DNA of 64,000 nucleotides from Bathynomus jamesi (GCA_023014485.1 JAJOZX010012268.1:36317-100316), one strand, 5' to 3'; shown: positions 45,080 through 55,518, counted from the stretch's first letter. Notes: generated by a model not told the origin, from the sequence alone. Numbers and translations are program-made.

Positions 45080-45402
45080 TATATTAATCTAGTCAGTAAA
45101 GGACCCAAAACTGAAAATAAGATGGGGAGAAATGACCCTCCTGTTTGTACAATAATTCGTTTTTTCTTCGCTACAGTTTGACTTTTACGAGCGAGTGCAC
45201 GTATTATGTTCTTGTAGCGGCGTAGGCGAGCCTTCTGAGGGGTTTTCATTGATACATTGCAATTTATAACGTTAAGACAGATTTCACAGATGCATTTTAA
45301 AAAGTCGGCGTCGATATTTTTAATAAACATCTGCTGCATTGCCCGGTGCAGTCGATGATAGATTTTTATTAATTCACGGTATTTCTTTAGTCTCTTTGTC
45401 AT
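45079..45402 (-). CDS. Conserved small Polinton protein
   Basis: 107 residues, intact. A charged helical N-terminus is followed by KCICEICLNVINCNV, then KARLRRYKNIIRALARKSQT and a hydrophobic C-terminus, GGSFLPILFSVLGPLLTRLI, preceded by VQTGG. This C-I-C-E-x-x-L-N-V plus QxGGF arrangement is common in Polintons of many animals; the function is unknown. It sits between the ATPase and PY and overlaps the PY start. Confidence 0.75.
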   Translation of the reverse strand: MTKRLKKYRELIKIYHRLHRAMQQMFIKNIDADFLKCICEICLNVINCNVSMKTPQKARLRRYKNIIRALARKSQTVAKKKRIIVQTGGSFLPILFSVLGPLLTRLI

Positions 45403-45420
45403 TCTGGAATATACACCGTT

Positions 45421-46037
45421 TCAGGCTCGTTTGGAAATATATTTCTTTCGTAGAAGCACTCTAAACGTGTTTCGCGGATGAAGGTCGCAAAGCAAATATC
45501 CGTAACGCGTGCTTGTAGCTTCTTTATAAACTTCCAAAAACTCCTTACGCTGATTCGGGAACATTTGATTGGCTAATACCCCAATTTGTGATACATCTCT
45601 ACGTTGCGCGAATAAGACTAGATATTGCGTATTTAACGACACATCGCGCATGTATCTATTTTTTAAAAATAGATTCTGATTGATGAAGAACACACTTATG
45701 TTAAGATGGTGGGAAATACTGTAAATGTCTCGGCAAACGTTTTATCCATCTCCAACATGAGATCGTCAATTACAATAACTGTATGTTCATTTCCCTTTAA
45801 CGAATTAACGTCATATACGCCTTTGTGGAACAAAATATCATCTTGGTACTCGTTGAACACTGATTGATACGTCGAATAGCACCATATAACTTTATGCACA
45901 AATTTCGAGAACATCTCTCCCTTTTCTTTAATGATTTTAAGCATAAACACAGTTTTACCACATCCTGTAGGTCCAGATATACTACATGTGGATGGACTCG
46001 TGAATCTGAATTTTTCTACAGAGTCCATTTCTAACAC
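45421..46037 (-). pseudogene. ATP: Polinton packaging ATPase (FtsK/HerA type)
   Basis: Walker A is SISGPTGCGKTVFMLKII (about 45970) and Walker B is TVIVIDDLMLEM (about 45780). The frame changes once at about 45695, then LNTQYLVLFAQRRDVSQIGV, containing the conserved QRRDVSQ segment, runs to RVLLRKKYISKRA. Of family length (about 200 aa). It would pump DNA into capsids. Its start faces the PolB start with only 13 bp between, a divergent promoter region. Confidence 0.85.
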
Positions 46038-46050
46038 GTCACACTCCTAA

Positions 46051-49000
46051 GTGGGTCATTTACAAAATATTACAAATTTTGAGTGCTGTTCCTTATATTT
46101 TGCTTTCTTCTCCCACAGAACCGTGAATGACGATGAGGTAGAGCATCCCATCATTGACATTACGGATGACCTCGACGACAGTGTAATTGTAATCTCCTCC
46201 CCTGTCAACGAACCCTCACCAGCGATACCGGTAGCACGTCCAAAGCGGCGGTATGAGAACACCACGTCAGGTATAAAGCGACCGAAATACGCGCCTCTTG
46301 CAGCAGTAATAGATCCCCAACCCTCAACCTCTTACGCAACAACCCCTCCAGCAGCACCTCCCGCTAATATATCCCCTTATTCATCCGCCACAGTTGCCCC
46401 CCGTTCTGTTAAGTCTACAATAATACATCCCAAAGCCTCAACCTCCTACGCAACAGGCCCCCCAGCACCGCCTTCCGCTAATATATCCACTAATTCATCC
46501 GCCACAGTTGCCCCCCGTTCTGTTGAGGATGCTATAACGTTTGAGTTGGTGCGCTCCGCAGCCCCAACCCCAGCCTTGACTAAAAATCGGTATAGAGTCA
46601 GGGTCGACCCTAGAGCCATGTATAGCAATGGAATTGAGCGCGGGCTACGCCGGGTTCTACAGCGTATTGTAGAGTTTGCTCTTCAGAATCGCGACGAGCG
46701 TGAAGTCAGGACGAGTCTGTCCTTTGGATTCGGGTCAGATGACGGTTTGGCGGCTGAAGATGTAGAATATATATTAGGACGTATAATGCAGGCCGCCCAA
46801 AGTAGTATAGCCTTTAATATGGACAACTTCAAGGTAAATATTGACCGTGTATTCCGTGTTGCGGGCCATAGTGCCATACCGTATACTCTTAACTTCAATT
46901 CTCCGACTATTTACCGAAAGCATATAAACGTCGATCGTGGTTGCGGCTTTATAGCAGTACTCTTAGCACATATGTTTACTGTACAAAATACACGGACTCA
47001 AAAAATTTGGTTGCCTACGGTCGTGGAACGTGCCCGTAAACTAGCTGTAGACTGTGAACTTGAATTTGACTGTAATATGGGTCCTGAAGAGCTGAGAATG
47101 GTAGAACAGGAAATGAATGTCCGTATAGTTGTATTTGGGTTGGATGATCGTCGTAGGACTGTATGTTTTTAAAAGCTGTGTGAGAGATCGTACAAGACCC
47201 CTACTTATTTTAGGATTGTCAGGGACAACGTATCTCCCATCCGTAATATAAGGTGGCTTTACGCGAGTTATGACAAAAGTCGAAAATATGGGAGACATCA
47301 TGATTTGTGTAAGGGGTGCCTCGAGTTTGCGGATGATATAGTGAGACATTGTAAAGAATGTCACATGGTATGTGAGCAGTGTAAAAGCACCAAATGTGAA
47401 AGCCGTGTAGTTGAAGCTGAGAAGAGAGACTGTGATGTGTGTAGACGCACATTTTCAATAATACTGCTTTGATTTCCATAAATCAATTGGCACGTGCAGG
47501 AAAATGAGAATCTGTGAATGTGGTATGTTTCACACAATGGATAATTGGGGGAAATTTAAGCACAAGTGTGACGAAATTCACTGTCCTACATGCCAGGAGG
47601 AATATAAGGCGGATGGAGTAAAGCATGTATGTTATATGAAAGATGCTAAGCCTAAAAATAACCCTTGTATAACTGTATACTACGATATAGAAACATATAC
47701 GAACGCTGAAACCAAAGAGGTAATTCCACATTTACTTGTGAGCCAGACCATCTGTGATGAGTGTATGGGTATCGAATGTGACGAGTGCCCCAAATGCGGT
47801 AAACGGACAAACGTTTTTAAAACGAATGTCCGCGATAGTCCTGTGAAACTATTTGTGTCCTATATTGTCAAGTTAGCCGACAAGTTCAAAAAAATGACTG
47901 TGTATATTCTCGCCCATAACGGGGCAAAGTTTGACACGCAGTTCCTTTATAAGGAGTTGCTTGAACACGAATCCTCTGAGATATTTACAGGTGATCCATT
48001 GAAAAGAGGCAACAAATTAATACAGATGCAGATAAGAGGCAATGTACAATTTAAAGATACTTTATTATTCACACCTTGTAAATTAGCAAAGCTACCCAAG
48101 GTGATGGGAGTAGCAGCTGAAGTTTCCAAAGGATACTTCCCTTACACTTTCCTCACCAGCGAGACTTTAAACTACGTAGGCCCACCACCCCCAAACATTA
48201 TTTTGACTGTATGGATGAACGTGAAGACTTTGATCGATACTACGACAGTTTTAATGAAAGTAACCCTTATAATATAGCTGATGAATGTGAGCGTTATTGC
48301 GTGAATGATGTGCGCGTGCTTAGAGTATGTTTCCAGGCCTTTAGAAGGATGTACATAGCCCGTTTCAAATGCGATCCACTGCAAGTCGCAACCACCATCG
48401 CATCATTATGTTTTACGGTGTTCAAGAATAACTTCATGCCTAAAGACACCTTAGCCATTATTCACCGAAACAACCCCGCAGTTACGGACACAAGGCTATT
48501 TACTGGCTCATACACCTACAGCAACAGACAGGTGTATACATAAAGCACGCCCGCAACACGGGTGAAGTACCCATTAAGATTAATGGACGTGTTTTTTGGG
48601 TTGATGGGTTAAGTGAAAACCGTGTCACTGGTGTGAAGACTGTGTACTCCTTTAACGGATGCTGGTGGCATGGATGCCCCCGTCCTGAGTGCGGAATCGC
48701 CGGAGATATCCACGGTAGATCTCCTGCCGACTGTCTTGCATGGACCCGCACCCGCGATCAACTTATAGGATCACAGTTCACTCACAAAGTCTTGTGGGAG
48801 CATGAATATGATGCACGGATGGAGACAGACGAGGTGTACCGTGAGGAAATAAACACGATCAAGCGTTCAATGGTGCTGGATCCTCTCAAATGTGGTGATA
48901 GCTTGTTTGGAGGACGTACAAATCCATTCAGACTATACTTTCCACCTACGGAGGGCGTGAAGCTCCATTACTACGATTTCTGTTCTTTATACCCATACGT

Positions 49001-50262
49001 GATGAAGACAATCCGTACCCCGTGGGCGCTCCTGAGAAACTGGTGGGACCTAGCCTACCCTCCATCAATGAATTTTCAAAAATTTGAATGATCGTTACTT
49101 TGGGCTCTCTTTCGTAGACGTACTCCCCCACGCAATTTATGGATGCCAATCTTACCTGTCGTTATCGACGACAAGCTCATGTTTCCCCTGTGCGTGAAGT
49201 GCGCGGAAGAGGATAACGGCGATTGTAACCATATACCCCACCAGCGTAAGATCAGAGGCGTATATACAAGTCCTGAGCTGGCCCTAGCCGTACGCCATGG
49301 TTATAGAATACTGAAGATACATGAGGTGTGGAGGTTTCAGAAGCTACCCAACCTTTTCACACCATATATAAACGCCTTTTTGAAGGATAAGGTTGAGGCA
49401 TCAGGGTATCCGCGAGGAGTTGATACCGAAGATGAAAAGTCTGCCTATATTCAACGTTACCGCGACCGCGAAGGTATACAACTTGATCGTGCCCAAATTG
49501 AAAGAATCCTGGCAAGCGCTTTAGTGCAAAGTTGTGTCTAAACAGTCTATGGGGAAAATTTGCGCAGAATACCGGCAAAGGGAACATTCATTTGGCACAA
49601 AGTTATAGTGATGTCTGGGATTATGCCAATGCTCCCGATAAAGAGGTCATGGAGATCGTGAATGTAGGTAATACTTACATAATAAAGTACAACACTGAAT
49701 TGCCACAGATACCTCAAGGGTTACAAACATACCTGTGGCCAGCTTCACAACAGCCTACGCCCGTATAAAACTTTGGGGTCTATTGCATTCTCTTGGGCGG
49801 AGAGTATTGTATGCCGATACAGATAGCGTGATATTCACAGAGAGGGAGGGTGAATACATGCCCGCTATTGGGGAGTTCCTCGGCGAGCTCACTGATGAGA
49901 TCAAGGATGAGTATGGGGACAACGCATACGCCGACTCTTTTGTCTCAACAGGACCTAAAACTTATGGGGTACGGGTCAGGGTGGGGGAGGAAATGAAATA
50001 TATCGTGAAGGCAAAGGGTATTACGCTCAACCATGCGAATCGGGGGTTGTTAACTTTGAATCGTTGAAGGATCTAGTGTTTGGACGATGATGAGGGCGAA
50101 CGACCTCCCCAACTAATTGTAGGCACCCACAATTTTCGGGCGCAGAAGCTGGGGGGCGTGAAGGAACTTAGGGGTACGAAGGTGTGCCGTAACACCTATA
50201 GGAAACGTTACCAGTTACCTGGTACCTATGATACCGTACCCTTTGGATACCATAACGTTTGA
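46051..50262 (+). pseudogene. POLB: Protein-primed DNA polymerase B
   Basis: Replicates the element by protein priming. The low-complexity N-terminus (46051-47172) includes a duplicated 39-residue unit (YATTPPAAPPANIS / YATGPPAPPSANIS). A cysteine-rich region follows (CKECHMVCEQC, CECGMFH). Exonuclease motifs are YYDIETYTN (Exo I), ILAHNGAKFDTQFL (Exo II) and ERYCVNDVRVL (Exo III). Polymerase motifs are YYDFCSLYPYVMKT (A, 48980), CLNSLWGKFAQNTG (B, 49535) and LYADTDSVIF (C, 49815). The C-terminus ends VPFGYHNV. At least eight frame breaks (about 47165, 47465, 48190, 48545, 49085, 49530, 49745, 50070). An acceptor-like ctcccacag at 46111-46119 could replace the first exon. Confidence 0.85.
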
Positions 50263-50582
50263 TGCTATTGTTAACTGACACGTATTTGTCTTGTATATAA
50301 TCGTATCTATTGATTTATTACACGTATTTGTAAATATATATAACTTGAATATCTCGTTTATTAAATAAATCATGTTTCAATTAGCGTTTCACTTTCTCCT
50401 TTGTGTGTGTGTGTGTGTGTGTGCAGGTGAAAGTTCTAAGCTCCGCCCACTGTAAGACCGTGAGTCATGCTACTATCTGGGAGTCCCTGCGTGGTCAGTC
50501 GACTGCAGTAAGCCCGAGAGATCAGACGTGTATTCAGAAGAAAAGATCAGACGTGTATTCAAATGGCTACCTTTAATATTGC

Positions 50583-51140
50583 TTGTACAACGTTTATGAA
50601 ATGGTATTCAGCAAAGTGTCAGGATGTGGTGGATACCGAAAAACTTCCTATGCCTCTTTTAAAAACACATTGGATTGTGCGAAGTTCCAAGATGTACAAA
50701 TACTCTACGGATGTTCTGGTGAGACCGTTGAAGGCTTTCGTTGCACAGACGATGTGCTGAAGTATGCTGCAGAGCTAAACTTTATAAAGTCTCACATATA
50801 CCGTGAAGTAAAAGAAACAACGCGTGCAGAAGAGAAGCAGCAGGTATGGATAATGAGTCTTGCGGATGGGTGGTGTGACAAGCGGTATTACGTCATGCTA
50901 CACCATGTCGATTACTCATACCCTACGACTGAAAATGTGAATCTCGTGATCATGGACAATCTTAAGTATTTTTATCACTATATTAACGTATATCATGATG
51001 AGGTTCGTAGTGAGGTTGTGGCTAGTGCCCTGCGTGAGTTTTTAACAGACTTTAGAGACGAGTATCGTTTGATGGGCAGAAAGGAAAAATATGAGCATAT
51101 GTTCCTCTCAAATAGTGCGCCGGAGTGTGAAGATGTTTAG
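50583..51140 (+). CDS. Polinton right-arm gene A, unknown function
   Basis: An uninterrupted 185-codon frame, ending FLSNSAPECEDV. From the second third it is charged and helical (LNFIKSHIYREVKETTRAEE), followed by an aromatic-rich segment (VMLHHVDYSYPTTENVNLVI). The start is uncertain: an ATG at 50563 in good context opens a different, shorter frame (MATFNIACTTFMKWYSAKCQ), so the true N-terminus may include a frame change. The last 50 codons recur in Polinton copy 2 at 26065. No domain recognised. Confidence 0.6.
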   Translation: MYNVYEMVFSKVSGCGGYRKTSYASFKNTLDCAKFQDVQILYGCSGETVEGFRCTDDVLKYAAELNFIKSHIYREVKETTRAEEKQQVWIMSLADGWCDKRYYVMLHHVDYSYPTTENVNLVIMDNLKYFYHYINVYHDEVRSEVVASALREFLTDFRDEYRLMGRKEKYEHMFLSNSAPECEDV

Positions 51141-51402
51141 TAAAACATAAAATGTCCTAGTTCTTATCCTGAGGTAAACTGTCTGGTGCGTAGGCTGGTA
51201 GTGATGAAATTAATTCTTGTACCGGAAAAACAAATATGTACAACAATTCGGTGCGACTCGCGGATCATACGAGTTCGAACAAGCCCATTCACGTATCATC
51301 GAGTCAGCCGCCCGTCGAACCGTTCCTGCCTACCTGCGTGCCTCACACGGCTCATAGTTATCTCAGAGCTTGAACCGAGTGGACGTGCGCTCCTCGAATA
51401 CG

Positions 51403-52116
51403 ATGGAACTTCCTTTGAGCAGCATTCTCAACGCCTCGTACGATGTGTCCGTGACGAAATCGTTGCGCGTGTTCAGGCGTAAATCCGGTACCGTTAGCTA
51501 TGTACTGGAAACGGAATGTAGACAAACAAACAAACGGGTTTATTTAAGTGTCGAGGAGATGAATAGAATCTTCGTGATAGTTGAGAAGTGGAGTGAAGAT
51601 CGTTATAAAATACCTGCTAACGTAGGTACAAGAAGAGAGCAGATTAGTGACGCACCCTCATACGCCGTTGTATGTACGTTGTGTATAAATAACGATCGGC
51701 CGTGCATTGATATACGGCTGATGTGGAAGAATGCTTCTGATAATAACGCTCTTGTTCCTACGCGAAACCGTTTCATCCTCGACAGAATGTTTGAAATCGT
51801 CGGATTCCGCAAGCTGAAACCTATATTAGACGCGCGTGTTACGGATATGCTTTATTTTGATACAGTACTTGAATACGCATACACCGCTCTGCTCGATGGG
51901 TTTACCGAGTGTAGGGCTGGTGAGAATGGTCTAGAGCTGGACGTTTATTTAAAAAGTTTAGACTCTTTGAAATACCATGAACTTTGGTACAAAGCAATTG
52001 ATCGGTACAAGGCTGAGCTCACCTACACCGTTCACCCTGAAGAACTATTTCTTTATATAACGCGCAGTTGTCGTAACGATTTAGAAGATTATTTCAATTG
52101 CCGCTATGTTGAGTGA
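51403..52116 (+). CDS. Polinton right-arm gene B, unknown function
   Basis: 237 codons, fully open in an element whose core genes are broken. The start MELPLSSILNASYDVSVTKS is supported by the same ATG and context in copy 2 (26651). Features: an N-terminal beta-rich block (KSLRVFRRKSGTVSYVLETE), a middle with paired cysteines (VVCTLCINNDRPC), RNRFILDRMFEIVGFRKL, and an acidic C-terminus ending DLEDYFNCRYVE. No signal peptide, membrane helix or known catalytic motif. The stop overlaps the start of gene C. Confidence 0.7.
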   Translation: MELPLSSILNASYDVSVTKSLRVFRRKSGTVSYVLETECRQTNKRVYLSVEEMNRIFVIVEKWSEDRYKIPANVGTRREQISDAPSYAVVCTLCINNDRPCIDIRLMWKNASDNNALVPTRNRFILDRMFEIVGFRKLKPILDARVTDMLYFDTVLEYAYTALLDGFTECRAGENGLELDVYLKSLDSLKYHELWYKAIDRYKAELTYTVHPEELFLYITRSCRNDLEDYFNCRYVE

Positions 52117-52451
52117 GTGAGTTCACGATTGAAAAGCTCGAGTCGGTAGAAATAAACCCTCGATTGGAAAAGCGTGTTTATAAACTTGTGTTTAATAATG
52201 TAGCTAACGATGAACTCTTTGTGCGTGCTTTTGATTGTATTCTAGACGTATTTAAAGATGACTTACCAACCGGTTGTAAAGTGGGAACAAAAATAGTACT
52301 GAACGATATGAAAGCCCTTCATATCGAATACAGGTTTCCCTATACTTTAAGCGGTGAAATATTAAACCGCATATACTGCGTAATGCAGAGCAATAATGAT
52401 GTAATTGTAAACTCGATTAAGTGCGAGTTTAGTATTTTGAAAAAAAAGTGA
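52113..52451 (+). CDS. Polinton right-arm gene C, unknown function
   Basis: 112 codons. The frame opens at a GTG beside the end of gene B. An ATG two bases upstream of gagtgagtgag is out of frame, apparently because of a 4-bp gagt duplication, so the original start was probably ATGTTG. The protein has RLEKRVYKLVFNNVANDELF, VFKDDLPTGCKVGTKIVLND and a lysine-rich end. Related sequence follows gene B in copy 2, so the B-C order is conserved. Confidence 0.6.
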   Translation: MSEFTIEKLESVEINPRLEKRVYKLVFNNVANDELFVRAFDCILDVFKDDLPTGCKVGTKIVLNDMKALHIEYRFPYTLSGEILNRIYCVMQSNNDVIVNSIKCEFSILKKK

Positions 52452-52849
52452 AATGTATTTATATTTTGCTTGATATTTCTCCTGTACTGTTATGATTATA
52501 TGCATATTTCTATTATTATTGAAATATTTATTTTTGTATATTTCTCCTGTACTGTTGTATGATTATATGCATATTCCTCATTATTATTGAAATGTATATT
52601 ATTTTCTATATATTTATAATAAACAGAATGATGCAATGTTGTTTTACTTAATTCTAATTATAACATGTTACGCCTTCTAAACCTACTAGCGGAATTCTAA
52701 ACCAACTAAATAAATGGTACAATCGGGCAACTGTGTACCTGAGCAATGGTATCTGATGGAACGAAATCTTTTAATTGCTTAGTGAGACAACTCACCATAA
52801 TAATGCTAAAAAGTGGTATCTGGCAACTCAAGCCATTCACGCCTTCTAA
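52452..52849. other. Polinton right arm, non-coding
   Basis: AT-rich, with two or three near-copies of a unit containing tactgttatgattatatgca (52485-52575) and sub-terminal ccttctaa blocks. No gene. Confidence 0.7.
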
Positions 52850-53131
52850 GTCAACTGGCTGATTAGGAGTCTATAAAACAACGCCCTCTCGGCTGAAGTA
52901 TTAATAGGCACTTGGCTCCTGCCAGGTGAACACCTCTCCTCCTCCTCCTTTCTCTCCTTTCTGGCCCTTTGGGGGGAATAGCTTTGGGGAGAACTCCGCC
53001 TCCAAGTTTTCCTTGTTGCACCTGCAGCATCCCCCTTTGGGGGATTTTTTTGCAACACCCCCACCCCCTTTGCAACATTACGTAATAACTTGCAACATTC
53101 TTGCACTCTCCCCTTTTGAGGCTATACTACT
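52850..53131. repeat. Polinton right terminal inverted repeat
   Basis: Mirror of 36537-36805. It includes the C/T- and G-rich tracts gaacacctctcctcctcctc and tttgggggatttttttgcaa and ends tgcactctccccttttgagg followed by CTATACTACT. Confidence 0.85.
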
Positions 53132-53172
53132 AAGATCATGCTTATCACAACTAATGGAACACTATAACAATA

Positions 53173-53681
53173 CTGGCTAAAGTGGGCCCTACGGGCCCAT
53201 TTAGCTATGCCCGTGGTGCTGGGGCCTTTGGCCTCATTAATTGGGGAGCCGTAAAAATATTTAGTCTGTAATGGTTGCAGCACCAGTATGAAAGTGCATA
53301 AAAAGAACTCATTTGGTAAATTTTTGAACTTAGCCGCAGATTAAATTTTGGGGGCATTCAGTTGACCTTAGTAATGGGGGAGGGGTCGGGGTGATGGGGA
53401 GGGGTTTAGTCTGTAATGGTTGCAGCATCAGTATGAAAGTGCATAAAAAGAACTCATTTGGTAAATTGTTGAACTTAGCGGCAGAATAAATTTCGGCTCA
53501 AAGCTGAACGCAAAAGCAAATATTTTTTACACTTTTTAAAATTATAATTAAAAGTAGAATTCATTACACCTTTTTCTAATGCATTAAAATACAAATATCG
53601 CCCATATATATATATCAAGAATCTTCTTCTCTTTTCGAGCGTCACAGACAGACTGACATTCCTGGGTGTTTATAGTATTAA
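53173..53681 (-). mobile_element. Helitron C, small, reverse orientation
   Basis: Sits between A and T of a target whose intact form (acaatattattgatgc) is in Helitron B near 55580. On the minus strand the 5' end is TTAATACTATAAACACCC with the gtcagtctgtctgtgac stretch often seen near Helitron starts. The 3' end has the hairpin tgggccc-gta-gggccca, then cttta and GCCAG. Terminal TC and CTAG each carry one substitution. Two tandem units of about 93 bp (starts 53259 and 53405) lie inside. Confidence 0.65.
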
Positions 53682-54076
53682 TTATTGATGCATTCGAAAC
53701 AATGAAAACTATGATTTGGTGGGCCGCAGGGCCCCCAATTACTGTCGGTTCAGTTATTTGGTCAATAAAACTATAGAAATGAACGCAGTCATGAAAATCT
53801 TAGGCTTCAAATCCGAGCTCATTGTATTAAGATTTGTGAAGCTTTAGATTTTCATGGCTGCGTTCTTTTCTGTAGTTTTATTGAATGAATAATTGGTTTG
53901 CCAGTAACTGGAAGTCCGCAGGCACCCCAATTACTGAGGCCCAAGGTGAGAGGAATAGGAATGATATCCAGATAAAGGGCTACTGATGTTCAAAATAAAA
54001 TACGCCGTAGGCCCACAATTCAGCCGAAGCACCGCAGATCTAGCAAAATCGGCGCGTAGCGCCGACTTTTTGCTAG
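53682..54076 (+). other. Helitron A 3' body
   Basis: Matches 55585-55981 in Helitron B. It contains an inverted repeat of about 45 nt (atgaacgcagtcatgaaaat against ttttcatggctgcgttct) upstream of the terminal hairpin. Confidence 0.8.
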
Positions 54077-54104
54077 TCTAATATACTATTTCAGAAATGA
54101 AGCG

Positions 54105-54137
<33 letters not shown>

Positions 54138-54456
54138 AGTTTTTTTGCGCACACCTACAGGTCGCTACAATTGGTGTAGAACAATGCGGTTTTCACCATT
54201 CGATGCGTCTTTTTTTTGTGCAGTGCCCATGCTAAAAAAAAATTCCCGAACATAAATCCTGCCCCCCCCTTTTAGGGGTACAGTTCTTCCCATTTCTTCA
54301 TTTTTAATCATAATTTTGGCACAATGGGGGAGGGGTTAATGGGGAAACTCAGAAAAATAGATGCGATATATATATGTAACCAAAAAAAAATTAAAGTAAC
54401 TCCTTTGCAAGGTGCCAGCCCCCTTCCCCCCTTGGGGGTAATTGGGGAAGGGTGGG

Positions 54457-55406
54457 GGTTAATATTCGTTTTTGACCCAGTCACACCCAGCTATAACAGC
54501 AATATGTATTGAATAACCAATCAAAGCTGAATAAGAAAATATATATATTATCTTGTGCAAATTTGTATAAAATGTATTTTAAAAAAAAAAAAATTTCTAC
54601 TTTCTAATATGTATGTATATAAATTTCGGTTGGTTTGTTTATTTTGGCTACCTTTTTTGGACTTTTTTGGAGGTTTTTCTTGGCTTTTTTTGGCTACTTG
54701 GCTTTTTTTGGCTACTTTTTCTGGCTTTTGCCTACTTCTTTCTGTTTCTGGTTAGTGTGGTGATTTTCGTTCTACTGTTATGACGTGTCAAACTTGTGAA
54801 GTTGATTTTGAAGACCTAATCCGCCTTGTTGGCCTCGATGAAGATAAAAGTTTAGATGTTTTTTCCAATCACGGCATAATTCCGACATCCGTGATTTGCC
54901 CTAAATGTAATACTGCCTGTATTTTAAGACAAGACTCGAAGGTGTTTAGGTGCCGTAAAAAAAATCCAAAAAATAAGCGTGAGTGTGGATTTACTGTTTC
55001 TATCTTTAAGGGCACATGGCTGGAACATTGCAACTTCTCGGTGAATAAAAACCTCTGGTTCATAAATATTTATTTGCGAAAATATTTTTCACAACGTTAT
55101 GCGAGAAAGTTATAAAACTAGGCAGTGAGTCCATTGTTAACTGGAAATCTTTTTGGGTGGTTAGGTTAAGTTAGGTTAGGTTGTGTTTTAGCACGAATGC
55201 AAACTTTTCTGGTCGATTTTGAGGTGTTTTGCACGAATCTGCCATCCGTTTCCTGTGCAAATGCATAGTTTTCGAGATGACGATATCTCGAAAACTACGC
55301 ATTTGCACAGGAAACGGATGGCAGATTCGTGCAGAGCACCTCCAAATTGACCAGAAACGTTTACTCTCATATAAAAAGAGACTGGGTCAAAAAACGAATA
55401 ATTACC
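54457..55406 (+). mobile_element. Merlin element with 8-bp target duplication
   Basis: Ends GGTTAATATTCGTTTTTGAC and, inverted, GGTAATTATTCGTTTTTTGA. Exact duplicates AGGGTGGG lie at 54449-54456 and 55407-55414. 950 bp with a truncated transposase gene and a long palindrome (55197-55373). Confidence 0.8.
54780..55115 (+). CDS. Merlin transposase, N-terminal part
   Basis: Intact for 111 codons: MTCQTCEVDFEDLIRLVGLD, then a zinc ribbon with CPKCNTACILRQ and FRCRKKNPKNKRECGFTVS, followed by IFKGTWLEHCNFSVNKNLWF. This is the N-terminal layout of IS1016/ISXO2-type transposases of Merlin elements. The catalytic domain is missing, replaced by the palindromic segment, so the protein cannot be active. 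Upstream lies a T-rich leader with repeated ttggctacttggc units. Confidence 0.75.
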   Translation: MTCQTCEVDFEDLIRLVGLDEDKSLDVFSNHGIIPTSVICPKCNTACILRQDSKVFRCRKKNPKNKRECGFTVSIFKGTWLEHCNFSVNKNLWFINIYLRKYFSQRYARKL

Positions 55407-55518
55407 AGGGTGGGGGTAAATGGGGGAGAGGGGTGGGGTTAATGGGGAAACTCAGAAAAAAAATTGATGGGGTAAATGGGGGAGGGGGTGGGGTTAATGG
55501 GGAAACTCAGAAAAAAAA

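Larger units (their letters stand above)
36537..53131. mobile_element. Complete Polinton/Maverick, 16.6 kb
   Basis: The termini AGTAGTATAGCC (36537) and GGCTATACTACT (ending 53131) are inverted, with arms similar for about 270-280 bp, and AAGATC flanks both (36531-36536, 53132-53137). The unoccupied target survives in Helitron B near 55547 (ggtcaggaagatcatgctta). Minus-strand genes occupy 40223-46037 and plus-strand genes 46051-52451. Polintons are self-synthesising elements with virus-like capsid genes. Nearly every core gene is frameshifted, so this copy is inactive. Confidence 0.92.
35667..54076 (+). mobile_element. Helitron A, holding the Polinton and other inserts
   Basis: The 5' end TCTAATATACTATTTCAGAA follows an A. 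The 3' end is the hairpin tcggcgc-gta-gcgccga, 7 bp and CTAG (54073-54076), followed by T, the standard Helitron signature. Without inserts it would be about 1.0 kb and non-autonomous. Inserts are MITEs (35708-35926, 35949-36092), the Polinton (36537-53131) and Helitron C (53173-53681). It carries a captured piece of a CR1-like RT around the Polinton target. Confidence 0.8.

Noticed and set aside
50401..50425. (GT)n tract as a Polinton regulatory element
   Set aside because: A plain microsatellite; nothing ties it to the following gene beyond position.
53715..53745. Another Helitron 3' end (gggcc-gcag-ggccc hairpin)
   Set aside because: No CTRR and T at the right distance on either strand, and the stretch is inside both Helitron A and B.
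55150..55195. ggttaggttaagttaggttaggttg resembles arthropod (TTAGG)n telomere repeats
   Set aside because: Only a few imperfect units inside the Merlin element; the related copy near 7170 has ggttaggttaagtcatg. It is element sequence, not a telomere.
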